DNA from: an uncultured Lachnospiraceae bacterium
GTDB taxonomy: Bacteria; Bacillota; Clostridia; Lachnospirales; Lachnospiraceae
Assembly (NCBI GenBank): GCA_946414885.1
Contig: CAMKQH010000016.1
Coordinates: 1 to 64,000, forward strand
DNA length: 64,000 nucleotides
Reading direction: 5' to 3'
The notes under the pieces are model-generated. The model made no database searches and was not told where the DNA came from. It worked only from the letters and a program-made list of their open reading frames with translations. Every line of letters starts with the position of its first letter. Position 1 is the stretch's first letter. A program made the position numbers and the translations under genes. Shown here piece by piece: positions 14,793-23,366 of the stretch.

Positions 14793-17288
14793 CTACGCCT
14801 CCACGGTAAAATCAAATTCCAGCGGCTTAGCCCCCTGGGATTTTACAATCAGCTTTCCGCTGCCGCTCCTTCCAAGGGTTCTTACGTAAGTTCCCGTCAT
14901 GCCGCCCTGAAAAGCAACAGTGCTTGGACCTACAAGTTCAATTTCGCCCTGCACCTCAAAAACTACGGGATCATTGCAAAAGCTTAACAGATTTCCAAAT
15001 TCATCCTGCATTTGGATGCGAATGGCTGCTACGTCATAGGTATGATCTTCCTTCAGCGCCACGTGATCCACGGTTCCAAAAAGCTTCAAGCCATGCATGG
15101 GCTGCTTTTCCACCGTCTTTACCACCTTGCCGTCCTTGATGGCCTCAAACCGATATGCCGTGGAGGTTCCTCCCCAGTCACCCACGTACTTGTTGTAAAG
15201 CTCCGTCGCGCGTTCCATGGTGATTTGCCTCATGGCAATCAGCCTCGCTGAAGCAAGCTTTGTCTCCAAGGAAAGATTATTGAGTCCCACCCTGGCCACT
15301 TCATTCATGATCTTCTTTACCTCTTTGGCCAGTCTGGGCTTCATGCCCTCCTTCGTCACCAGCACGTCGCCCACGAAATCATCCACCACCAACGGGCCGT
15401 GCGGCAAATAGGGATACGGGGAATCCTCCTTCCGGTACTCCTGCATGAATTCGCCATTCTTATACATTTTCACGGAATCCGCATTTGTGAAGAGATAGAT
15501 CATGCCACGATTGCACCCGGGGTGTTCCCCAATGTCCATGGACGAACTCGGCATGAGCATCGGTACGTCATCCTGCTGACTCTGATAAACTGCTGCCGCA
15601 AGCTTTGGATTCCGAAACGCATCCATCACGCCGTGATAGCAGATCCGGTCGCCACTTCCAAAGTCCTTATGCGTGTTATAGTCAAACATGCACCAGCCAA
15701 AGGATCCGGAAACGTCTTCCTCCCGCAAGGCCGCCTCCATGACGTTGGCATGCCGCAGGGCATGCTCCACGCGTCTGTCCTCGCAGTCAAAGGCCTTCGT
15801 GGGAAACATGTGACCATTGTACTCCGTGATGAGATAAGGCTTTGTCACGTCGGAAGTTACGTTCTTTTTGGGCTCACAGCCCTTATTATTTCCTTCATGC
15901 ACAAATTCATTGTAGGTATAAACGTCCTCTAAAAGATGACTCTTTTTGATGGCGCGGACGCCTCCCGTCTGTCTCGTGGGGTCCAGGCGCTTCGCCTCGG
16001 CATTCGTCCTAACGTAAAAATCGTCATCATCCATGGATTCATTGATTCTGACGCCCCAAATGATGATGGAGGGGTGATTCCGGTATTGCAGGATCATGTC
16101 CCTGACGTTCCTGACCGCTTGCTCCTTCCATTCCTCATCACCGATATGCTGCCAGCCCGGCATCTCCGTAAATACAAGCAATCCCAGCTCATCACATCTG
16201 TCCAGGAAATAATGGCTCTGGGGATAATGTGAGGTTCTCACGGCATTGACGCCAAGTTCACGTTTCAATATCTCCGCATCATTTACCTGCAAAGATTTAG
16301 GTGCGGCATACCCAATATACGGATAGCTCTGGTGACGATTCAGGCCGCGGATCTTGAGCTTTCTTCCATTCAGATAAAAGCCGTCCCTGCGGAACCTTGC
16401 GGTTCGGAACCCAAATACGTCAACCCTTTCGTCCAACATCACGTCACCTTGAAATAACTGCGTTTTCAGCTGATACAGGGCAGGATTCTCCACGTCCCAG
16501 AGAACGATCTCTCCCAGCGCTTCCAAGCCGTCTGCCGCATAGTCCGTCGCTCCGTAAATGCCTTCCTCACCGCCAAACCTGCTGGCGCGCTTTGCCGTTT
16601 TCTCAGGCTCTGCGTCAGAAGAGAGCTTCTTTTCTCCGAGAAACACGTATTCTCCCAGATCCTTTCTCCGAAGGAACTGTTTCACCTGGTACGCAACCGG
16701 CTCGGCAAGACCACTCAGCCTTGCCGCAGCAAAGCTTGCGGAATTCACCTTGATGCGGCTCCGGACGCGACTTCCCGTCATTTGAACCGTAGAGATAAAC
16801 ACGTCCTCCAAAAAAGCTTCCTCATGCAAATCCAGATACACGTCGCGATAGATTCCGCCAAAGGTCATGTAATCAATTACAAAACCGAAGGGCGGCTCGT
16901 TTAACGTCTCCCTGCTGTCCACTTCCACGGCAAGGACGTTATCCTCCCCAAGCCTTAGCTTTCCCGTCAATTCCATGCTAAACGCCGTGTACCCACAGTG
17001 ATGCTCCCCGATTTGCTCCCCATTTAGGAACACCCTGCAGGCATGTCCAACACCGTCAAAGGTCAGCCTGATGCGCTTTTCCTTCCACTCGGCAGGTGCA
17101 AAAAGGATCCGTCTGTAGCCGCTGACCATCTGATAAATGCTCTCATCAAAATAGTGTAGCGGCGTCTCCTTACAGGTGTGCGGAAGGCGCACCTCCTTAA
17201 GGCTTCCCGCATATTCTTTTTTTGTCAGTTCTACTGAAAACTGCTCCGTAAATCCCCACCTGTCATCCAGGTAAATCCTTTGTCCCAT
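14793..17288 (-). CDS. Glycoside hydrolase family 2, beta-galactosidase-like
   Basis: 831 residues. The N-terminal jelly roll (VRLPHTCKETPLHYFDE, FDGVGHACRVFLNG) is followed by an immunoglobulin-like domain and the TIM barrel: GVNAVRTSHYPQS, VFTEMPGWQH, IIWGVRINES with the acid/base Glu and ITEYNGHMFPT with the nucleophile Glu. The C-terminal region carries extra beta domains. The substrate is probably a beta-galactoside, but GH2 also includes beta-glucuronidases and mannosidases, so the specificity is inferred from the neighbouring GH36 and GPH genes. No signal peptide is seen. GGAGGAAGGC precedes the ATG; the gene is 16 nt after the tetR stop. Confidence 0.9.
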   Translation of the reverse strand: MGQRIYLDDRWGFTEQFSVELTKKEYAGSLKEVRLPHTCKETPLHYFDESIYQMVSGYRRILFAPAEWKEKRIRLTFDGVGHACRVFLNGEQIGEHHCGYTAFSMELTGKLRLGEDNVLAVEVDSRETLNEPPFGFVIDYMTFGGIYRDVYLDLHEEAFLEDVFISTVQMTGSRVRSRIKVNSASFAAARLSGLAEPVAYQVKQFLRRKDLGEYVFLGEKKLSSDAEPEKTAKRASRFGGEEGIYGATDYAADGLEALGEIVLWDVENPALYQLKTQLFQGDVMLDERVDVFGFRTARFRRDGFYLNGRKLKIRGLNRHQSYPYIGYAAPKSLQVNDAEILKRELGVNAVRTSHYPQSHYFLDRCDELGLLVFTEMPGWQHIGDEEWKEQAVRNVRDMILQYRNHPSIIIWGVRINESMDDDDFYVRTNAEAKRLDPTRQTGGVRAIKKSHLLEDVYTYNEFVHEGNNKGCEPKKNVTSDVTKPYLITEYNGHMFPTKAFDCEDRRVEHALRHANVMEAALREEDVSGSFGWCMFDYNTHKDFGSGDRICYHGVMDAFRNPKLAAAVYQSQQDDVPMLMPSSSMDIGEHPGCNRGMIYLFTNADSVKMYKNGEFMQEYRKEDSPYPYLPHGPLVVDDFVGDVLVTKEGMKPRLAKEVKKIMNEVARVGLNNLSLETKLASARLIAMRQITMERATELYNKYVGDWGGTSTAYRFEAIKDGKVVKTVEKQPMHGLKLFGTVDHVALKEDHTYDVAAIRIQMQDEFGNLLSFCNDPVVFEVQGEIELVGPSTVAFQGGMTGTYVRTLGRSGSGKLIVKSQGAKPLEFDFTVEA

Positions 17289-17304
17289 GCCTTCCTCCGA
17301 AATC

Positions 17305-17871
17305 CTATCTTACTGCAATGCCGTTGACTAAGACGTCAACCACGTGATCCAGTGCCTCGCCATAGCTCAAATTGTTTACGATCAGAATGTCTCTCTGGAA
17401 AAACTGCTCCAGGCTTGCCTCCAACATCATCTTCACAAGGCAAAGCGGCACGGGCCTGATCACGCCTTCCTTGATGCCCTTCTCCAAGAGCGTCAGCGTA
17501 TTCTCCCAACCGGTCTCAAGTCTTTCCTCCACGCGCTTATACGTGCTGGGATATTTCTCCTTCAATTCATACAGCTTGCGAAGGTCGATGTCACGATAGC
17601 TCTCCGGCATTACGCCAAGGATCTTTCTGATCTTTTCAAGAGTGGTCAGGGACTTGTCCTTCATTACCTCTTCCTCGCTGACCTTGATCTGGTCAAAGAG
17701 ATAATCCACCATCTCCAGGAACATCTTTTCCTTGTCGTCAAAGACCTTATATATCGTCTTTTTGCTGATGCTCAGCTGCTTTGCAATGTCATCCATGGTG
17801 AATTTAAGGCCTTTTTGGTTAAATACCTCCATGGTTCCGTTCAGTATCGTTTTTCTCAGTTCCGTATTCAT
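17305..17871 (-). CDS. TetR-family transcriptional regulator of the galactoside operon
   Basis: 188 residues. The N-terminal helix-turn-helix (FTMDDIAKQLSISKKTIYKVFDDKEKMF, about residues 25-50) is typical of TetR. The C-terminal ligand domain is not diagnostic. It is the first gene of the operon and so probably autoregulated along with the GH2, symporter and GH36 genes; sugar-responsive TetR regulators are less common than LacI or AraC types. AAGGAGGAAAG precedes the ATG. Confidence 0.92.
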   Translation of the reverse strand: MNTELRKTILNGTMEVFNQKGLKFTMDDIAKQLSISKKTIYKVFDDKEKMFLEMVDYLFDQIKVSEEEVMKDKSLTTLEKIRKILGVMPESYRDIDLRKLYELKEKYPSTYKRVEERLETGWENTLTLLEKGIKEGVIRPVPLCLVKMMLEASLEQFFQRDILIVNNLSYGEALDHVVDVLVNGIAVR

Positions 17872-17922
17872 TTCTTTCCTCCTTTGCGATAACGCAGCAT
17901 TGGTTAACAGTTCCTTAGCATC

Positions 17923-17951
17923 ATTATATCAAAGCAGTTTCCATTCTGCAA
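17923..17951 (-). promoter_or_regulatory. Promoter of the tetR-GH2-symporter-GH36 operon
   Basis: Minus-strand TTGCAG (17946-17951), 17-nt spacer, TATAAT (17923-17928). It lies 52 nt before the tetR start. The region just upstream holds GAAAC and GTTTC as a spaced inverted pair, a weak candidate operator. Confidence 0.82.
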
Positions 17952-18003
17952 GAAACTCATTTTACAATATTCGTTTCCTTGCTTTGTCTAATTTGCACAA
18001 AAT

Positions 18004-18034
18004 AAATAGAGCATGGGTTCTCCATACTCTATTT
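18004..18034 (-). terminator. Intrinsic terminator after the M18 aminopeptidase gene
   Basis: Arms AAATAGAGCATGG and CCATACTCTATTT form a hairpin with one mismatch. On the minus strand it is followed by TTATTTTG. It separates the ABC exporter/aminopeptidase operon from the tetR promoter. Confidence 0.78.
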
Positions 18035-18061
18035 TGCACTAAATATTTCCATTTTTTCAAA

Positions 18062-19375
18062 TTATTCCGAAAAATATTCTTTCATTACCTTTATAGCCAT
18101 CAGCGTGTCCTTTGCGCCTCCAGTTTCCACTGCGGAATGCATGGCCAGCTGAGGCAATCCCACGTCAACGCTGGGAATGGATACGTGGGAAGTTGAAATG
18201 TTGCCAAGCGTGCTTCCGCCCGGGACGTCAGAATGATTGACGTAAGTCTGGCATGGCACGCCGGCGCGCTTACACAAGCTTCGGAACTTTGCTGCCGTAA
18301 CCCCGTCCGTCACGTATTTCTGCGCACAGTTAAACTTCAACACCGGACCGCCGTTTAGGCAAGGCCTGTTGGTGGGATCCGCCTTCTCAGGATGATTGGG
18401 ATGAACCGCATGTGCATTATCTGCAGAGATCAAATAGCCAGCCGCGATCCACTCCCTTTGCTTCGCCGCAGAAACTCCGAGGCTTTCTCCCACGCGAAGA
18501 AACACGTCTTCCAGAAACGTGGAATCCGCGCCCTGATTGGAACCGCTTCCCACTTCTTCGTTGTCAAAGATGGCACAGACGGTAGCATATGCGGCCGGCC
18601 GTGTCTCGGCATGGCTCTCCGTCAGCGCGTAAACGCACTGGAGATCATCCAGCTTTGGTGAGAGGATAAATTCTCCGTCAGCGCCAAGGATTCTTCCCTC
18701 ATCGCGCACGTACAGGAACAGGTCATTTCCAAGGATTTGATCCGGCTTAACGCCTGCTGCCTTTGCCACGATCTCCATAAACGCAGAAGCTCCATTACCG
18801 TCACTCTTCTTCCCATCGGCCGTCTTTAACGTAAACAGGGGTTGCAGGTCCGTCTGAGGCTTGTACTCCATCCCCTTGTTGACGTCACGGTTCATGTGAA
18901 TGGCCAGATTGGGAATGACCAAAAGATCCCGGTCCACGTTCACCAGCTTCGTCTTGATTTCCCCTGTCTTTTCGTTTTCGATCGCGACCCTGCCCGCCAC
19001 GGACAGCGGTCTGTCCAGCCAAGTGGAATGGATCATGCCGCCGTATTTCTCCACGTTCAGCGTCACGTAAGCGTCGGCACACCTTTCCGGATTCTCCTTC
19101 ACCTTAAACGTCGGCGAATCGCAGTGCGCGGCCGCCACGTGCCAGCCCTTCATTTTCTCCTTTGCGTCAGGCAGGCGGAAAGCGATCAGGGCAGAATCAT
19201 TCCGGATGACGTAATAACTCTTTCCCCAAGCAAGCTTCCAAGTCTTTCTTTCATCCAGCTCCGTAAATCCATGGGCGCGGTAGTTCTCCGCCACTTTTGC
19301 GATCACGTGATAACAGCTGGGACAATCCTTGATAAAGCGGAGCAACCCCTCCGCAGTCTTCCTGCTTTCTTTCAT
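18062..19375 (-). CDS. M18-family aminopeptidase
   Basis: About 437 residues. Metal-dependent aminopeptidase of the aspartyl aminopeptidase/ApeB family, cytosolic. Metal ligands are recognisable in AAHCDSPTFK, the catalytic IFDNEEVGSGSNQGA, and NHSDVPGGSTLGNI with SVDVGLPQLAMHS at the end. The ATG at 19375 has GGAG at a good distance; 19387 is an alternative. It starts 14 nt after the DJ-1-like gene and is the last gene of its operon. Preference for acidic N-terminal residues is typical of the family, not shown here. Confidence 0.95.
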   Translation of the reverse strand: MKESRKTAEGLLRFIKDCPSCYHVIAKVAENYRAHGFTELDERKTWKLAWGKSYYVIRNDSALIAFRLPDAKEKMKGWHVAAAHCDSPTFKVKENPERCADAYVTLNVEKYGGMIHSTWLDRPLSVAGRVAIENEKTGEIKTKLVNVDRDLLVIPNLAIHMNRDVNKGMEYKPQTDLQPLFTLKTADGKKSDGNGASAFMEIVAKAAGVKPDQILGNDLFLYVRDEGRILGADGEFILSPKLDDLQCVYALTESHAETRPAAYATVCAIFDNEEVGSGSNQGADSTFLEDVFLRVGESLGVSAAKQREWIAAGYLISADNAHAVHPNHPEKADPTNRPCLNGGPVLKFNCAQKYVTDGVTAAKFRSLCKRAGVPCQTYVNHSDVPGGSTLGNISTSHVSIPSVDVGLPQLAMHSAVETGGAKDTLMAIKVMKEYFSE

Positions 19376-19389
19376 GGCCATCTCCATCC

Positions 19390-19941
19390 TTATTGCTTAT
19401 ATACGATCTTGACAGCCATCTCGTCAGCAGCTGCCTTCCCGCAAAAGATTCCCGAGATCGCAAGGGCGAAATCAATGGACGTGCCCATGCCCCTGGAAGT
19501 GATCACGTTACCGTCGATCTCCACGGGTCCTGCCGTCACCTGTGCTCCCTCCAGATGGCTCTCAAAGGCGGGATAACTGCATGCCCTGCGTCCCTTTAAG
19601 AATCCCCTGTGGCCAAAAATGCTGGGAGCCGCGCAAATTGCCGCAACGTACTTTCCCGCATTGTAAAAGGCATCGATCTGCTCCATCAAGGGCGCGCACG
19701 CTTCAAGGCCCTGGGTTCCCTTGCCTCCTCCCGGAAGAACCAGCATGTCATACGAAGAAAAATCTGCTTCCCCCATCGTCTTATCCATGGTCACCAGAAT
19801 TCCGTGAGAGCCAAGCACCTGCCGTTCTCCATATGCGGAAACCATCTCCACCTCGATCTCGCATCTGCGGCATACGTCCACGACGGTCAGTGCCTCAATC
19901 TCTTCAAAACCTTCCGCAAAGAAAATACCTATTTTACTCAT
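19390..19941 (-). CDS. DJ-1/PfpI family protein
   Basis: 183 residues, the usual length of YajL/ThiJ/DJ-1 proteins. Motifs are FAEGFEEIEA at the N-terminus with the conserved Glu, LVLPGGGKGT, and AAICAAP with the reactive Cys near 105. Such proteins are linked to glyoxal detoxification, deglycation or chaperone activity; the exact role here is unknown. It lies between the ABC permease and the aminopeptidase genes with short spacings, so it is co-transcribed. Confidence 0.94.
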   Translation of the reverse strand: MSKIGIFFAEGFEEIEALTVVDVCRRCEIEVEMVSAYGERQVLGSHGILVTMDKTMGEADFSSYDMLVLPGGGKGTQGLEACAPLMEQIDAFYNAGKYVAAICAAPSIFGHRGFLKGRRACSYPAFESHLEGAQVTAGPVEIDGNVITSRGMGTSIDFALAISGIFCGKAAADEMAVKIVYKQ

Positions 19942-19976
19942 TCGTCATCCCACTCCTATTCTTTATTATATTTCCA

Positions 19977-21668
19977 TTATGCCTCAAGAAGTCCTTCCTC
20001 AGTTCCTCCATGGGGTTCAAGCCACAATGCCGTCAGGACAAAGAACAAAAAGCTCAGACACTGGTTTACGAAGAAGGCGGCAATAATGCCAATCCATACG
20101 TGCCCCAGAACAACGGCAAAAACCAAGACGAAAATGTCCGGAAGCATTCCAAAATAAATAAACGTGATCTGAATAAACTGTTTGATCATCAGCGCCGCAT
20201 TCTCCGGCAGAGACACGTTAATAAACGCACCAACAAGCGTTGAATAAACGTCAATGGAAAGAACCGGCAGGATCATGAGCAGTGCCACAAGGGGATTTCC
20301 GCCCATGATTAATGCACCAATCACCAAAGGAAGTGCCAGATCTGCCATCGTGGAAACAATGCTGGCCAACAGGGAATAAAAGAGCTTCGCCCAGGTGCTC
20401 TCAGGGATCATGCTGAAATACGACATCTTAACGTCTGTCTCCAAGGGATTCCCCAGGGAACGGATAAACACCATGACGGCAAAAACACCCACCAGGAGCA
20501 GCACGTTGTTGGTCTCAATGGAAAACCTAGCGGTCAAGCCAACGGCTACGGCCGTTACCAGGTAAAGTTCCATGGTCTTGGTAAGAAAACCAAAATGTGA
20601 GAAACGTACGCGATTATACCAACTCTTCCAGAAGAAAACGTTTGCTCCGGCACCATGCTTCATGCCATCCCTGAGAAGCTTTTCGCTCCGGTCTTTTTTC
20701 CTTCTGATCATGCCATTCTGGGCTCTTGCCGCCTCCATGATCGCAGCGACCTCTTCGGACTTTGCCATGGCGTCCTCGTAGAAATCCACCTTAAGGCTCC
20801 AGATGACCCAGATCATAATCGCTGCGCCTGCAACCATCAATGCAAGGAAAATGAGGGCACCCACAAGATCTGCATCATAAGCCGCCCTGCAAAATCCCTT
20901 CATCCATCCCCAAATGGGAATCCACTGCGTCCCTTTGGCGTTAAAGAAATTGGCTGCCGCCGGCAGGATCTCAAGTCCGCTGGTTCTCTGATACAGGAAA
21001 AACGGGCCGGCGATCAACGTCAGGCAAACGACAAGACCGGGACGCAACAATCTCTTGAAGGTCGGGAAAACATTTCCCACCAGATAAAACAACAACTGGA
21101 ATAACGTTGAGAAAAAGTTGGCAAGGCAAAAAGCCACAACCAACGCAATCGCCGCCCAGATGCTCATCCCTGCGTTCAAGATCAAGTTCGGCAATTGGAA
21201 CAACATGTAAAATCCGATCAGCAACATCTGGCCAAGCTGGTTAGCAATACGGAACATCATGACGGACTGGGGTTTTAGCGGTGCCGAGAACAAGAGCGTA
21301 ACGTCCGCCGGCAAAAAGATTTTGCCTGCATTTTTGTCTGCCCCCAGCACGGCCATCACAATAATAATGGTAAAGATCGCAGCAACGATCAATTCCATAA
21401 AGGCGCCATATCCGATCTCATCGCGGAGCATGATCTTGAAGGAGGACTCAGGCTCCCGTGCTTCCTCTGTTTCTTCCGTTTCCACCTGCTGTTCCACCTG
21501 TTGCTGCGCCTTTTTCTGATCAGCCACCTTGGACACCGATGCCGCAAACAATCCGATGATCACGCCAAAGACCACGCACACCAGGATAAACACGACTGCC
21601 CAAGACTTAAATATTTTCTTTAATTGGTTGAGAAATGAATGAACCGCATAATACAAAAACAATCTCAT
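19977..21668 (-). CDS. ABC exporter permease subunit
   Basis: 563 residues with about 12-14 hydrophobic segments and an N-terminal charged patch (KKAQQQVEQQVETEETEEAREPE) in the first extracytoplasmic loop. It matches the general pattern of the Firmicutes 'putative ABC exporter' permeases. I chose ATG 21668 because AAGGAG lies 10 nt upstream; the other frame start at 21677 is GTG. The start is 5 nt past the ATPase stop, so translation is coupled. The substrate is unknown; drugs, peptides or lipids are all possible. Confidence 0.85.
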   Translation of the reverse strand: MRLFLYYAVHSFLNQLKKIFKSWAVVFILVCVVFGVIIGLFAASVSKVADQKKAQQQVEQQVETEETEEAREPESSFKIMLRDEIGYGAFMELIVAAIFTIIIVMAVLGADKNAGKIFLPADVTLLFSAPLKPQSVMMFRIANQLGQMLLIGFYMLFQLPNLILNAGMSIWAAIALVVAFCLANFFSTLFQLLFYLVGNVFPTFKRLLRPGLVVCLTLIAGPFFLYQRTSGLEILPAAANFFNAKGTQWIPIWGWMKGFCRAAYDADLVGALIFLALMVAGAAIMIWVIWSLKVDFYEDAMAKSEEVAAIMEAARAQNGMIRRKKDRSEKLLRDGMKHGAGANVFFWKSWYNRVRFSHFGFLTKTMELYLVTAVAVGLTARFSIETNNVLLLVGVFAVMVFIRSLGNPLETDVKMSYFSMIPESTWAKLFYSLLASIVSTMADLALPLVIGALIMGGNPLVALLMILPVLSIDVYSTLVGAFINVSLPENAALMIKQFIQITFIYFGMLPDIFVLVFAVVLGHVWIGIIAAFFVNQCLSFLFFVLTALWLEPHGGTEEGLLEA

Positions 21669-21673
21669 AACGG

Positions 21674-22420
21674 TCACTCCTTCCCGGCATCTTCAGCTTC
21701 CGAATGCTTCATCTCTTCCTGATCAACGCCTTCCGTCACGTCAAAGAAAAGCTGCTCCAGCGTTCTGCCGTCCTTCTCCAGTTCTTCCTTCGTAACGTTG
21801 GCCTTAATCTGGCCGGACTGCATGATCAAAGCTCTGTCCCAAAGCATGTCCACGCTGTCAATAATGTGGGTGCTCACGAGGAGGGTTCTGCCCTCTGCGC
21901 GCATCTCCTCAAACATTTCCTTCAGTTGCTTAATGGCATGGGGATCAAGACCGATCATGGGCTCATCCAGCAGGATCATCTGGGGCTGCGTCAAAAGGCC
22001 CATGCAAAGATTTAGCTTCTGCTGCATGCCCTTGGAAAGCTCGTCGCCAAACTTTTTCTTTTTGTCTGAGAGTTCAAAGCGCTCCAAGAGTGCTTCTGCC
22101 TTCTCCTTATAATTCGTCATTCTGTAGGCCCTCGCCAGGAACTCCATGTGCTCGGAAACCGTAAGATTCGGATACAGGGCGGGCATCTCGGGAATGTATC
22201 CCAGGATTCTTCTCGCGTCTACCGTCTTGTTGGGGAAACCGCCAACGGTGATCTTTCCTTCATATTTCAAAAATCCAATGATGGATTTCATCAGCGTACT
22301 CTTTCCCGCGCCGTTCGGTCCAAGCAATACCGTAACGCTGCCGGGATCCAAATGAAAATCCACGTCGTTACATGCCAACAATTTCCCATACTTTTTCGTT
22401 ACGTGTGATACGTCTAACAT
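21674..22420 (-). CDS. ABC transporter ATP-binding subunit
   Basis: 248 residues from ATG 22420 (MLDVSHVTKKYGKLL), preceded by AAAGGAC. Walker A GPNGAGKST, Q-loop IPEMPAL, signature ELSKGMQQKLNL and Walker B MILLDEPMIGLDP are present, with switch His in VSTHII. This is the exporter (CcmA-like) class. It forms a transporter with the following permease gene. The C-terminal 30 residues are acidic (DVTEGVDQEEMKHSEAEDA). Confidence 0.93.
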   Translation of the reverse strand: MLDVSHVTKKYGKLLACNDVDFHLDPGSVTVLLGPNGAGKSTLMKSIIGFLKYEGKITVGGFPNKTVDARRILGYIPEMPALYPNLTVSEHMEFLARAYRMTNYKEKAEALLERFELSDKKKKFGDELSKGMQQKLNLCMGLLTQPQMILLDEPMIGLDPHAIKQLKEMFEEMRAEGRTLLVSTHIIDSVDMLWDRALIMQSGQIKANVTKEELEKDGRTLEQLFFDVTEGVDQEEMKHSEAEDAGKE

Positions 22421-22811
22421 ATTTTTTGTCCTTTCGTTTTTTCTTCTTGCATCCTCCGATGGCCAAGTCATTTCCGGCCTCGCGTAAGTTCCGTCTTGAT
22501 CATTATATCTTAGGTCATCTTCCGCGAAAAGCGCAGAAACCGCACGTTATGACTTCTTTTATGTTCGAATTACGCACGATGCCCATTCCATCACATAGAT
22601 ACTACATGTATCATACGCACAAACGTCCTCTTAGATGGAAACCATGTTGCGAAGGGCTACGTTTTTGTTGTGAATCGCAATTCAAAACAGTTGGAAATAA
22701 TTTGCTTTTTTACTATTCAACCACAAAATTTTATGCTATACTTTAAATTGTGGAATGAGAAAATATATCATCAGTTCATTCTCATTTGTTTAGCAGAAAG
22801 GTATTACAAAA
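22421..22811. other. 391-bp intergenic region between divergent ABC and CYTH genes
   Basis: No coding frame of note. On the minus strand a perfect TATAAT lies at 22502-22507, about 82 nt upstream of the ABC ATPase start, but the -35 is weak. On the plus strand TATACT occurs shortly before 22745, about 70 nt upstream of the CYTH start, again with a poor -35. I see no riboswitch, repeat or hairpin of note. Confidence 0.5.
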
Positions 22812-23306
22812 ATGGAAATAGAACGCAAATTTTTACTAAGAAGACTTCCCGACAATTTGGAATCCTATCCCTGTCTTCAGATAGAGCAGGCATATCTGTG
22901 TGTCGACCCGGTAGTGCGCGTACGCAAGGAAGATGATCATTACTACATGACCTATAAGGGCAAGGGCATGATGACCAGGGAAGAGTTCAATCTCGAACTC
23001 ACGGAGGATGCGTATTATCACCTTCGCGCGAAGGCGGATGGCAACGTCATCTCCAAGAAACGCTACCTGATTCCCCTAAAGAACCCTGGATTTAAGGAAG
23101 GCTTTCCGACGCCTCCCGCTGATTACACGCTGACCATTGAAATTGACGTCTTTGACGGATATTTCCAGGACCTCATCCTCGCGGAAGTGGAATTCGGCAG
23201 CAAGGATGCTGCGGAAGCCTTTGTTCCGCCCGACTGGTTCTTCGAGGACGTCACCTATTGTAAGGAATATCACAATTCCTACATGGCCATGATGCAATTT
23301 AATTAG
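22812..23306 (+). CDS. CYTH-domain protein (triphosphate tunnel metalloenzyme)
   Basis: 164 residues. The N-terminal EIERKFLL is the ExExK signature; basic and acidic strands of the tunnel follow (VRVRKEDDHYYMTYKGKG, FNLELT, KKRYLIP, LTIEIDVFDG, LILAEVEF). CYTH proteins cut inorganic triphosphate or thiamine triphosphate; some are class IV adenylate cyclases. A short single-domain form like this is more often a tripolyphosphatase, but that is inference. It is one of few plus-strand genes, alone, and ends in a strong terminator shared with the convergent malQ end. AAAGG precedes the ATG. Confidence 0.92.
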   Translation: MEIERKFLLRRLPDNLESYPCLQIEQAYLCVDPVVRVRKEDDHYYMTYKGKGMMTREEFNLELTEDAYYHLRAKADGNVISKKRYLIPLKNPGFKEGFPTPPADYTLTIEIDVFDGYFQDLILAEVEFGSKDAAEAFVPPDWFFEDVTYCKEYHNSYMAMMQFN

Positions 23307-23315
23307 CTCATAGTA

Positions 23316-23366
23316 TGGGTCACGGGAAAATGTGTCAGTAGACACGTCCCCGTGACCCAATTTTTT
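23316..23366 (+). terminator. Intrinsic terminator of the CYTH gene
   Basis: TGGGTCACGGG and CCCGTGACCCA form a long stem with an inner TGTGTC/GACAC helix, followed by TTTTTT on the plus strand. The T-run overlaps the malQ stop codon (minus strand) at 23365. No T-run follows on the minus side, so it works mainly for the CYTH gene. Confidence 0.9.
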
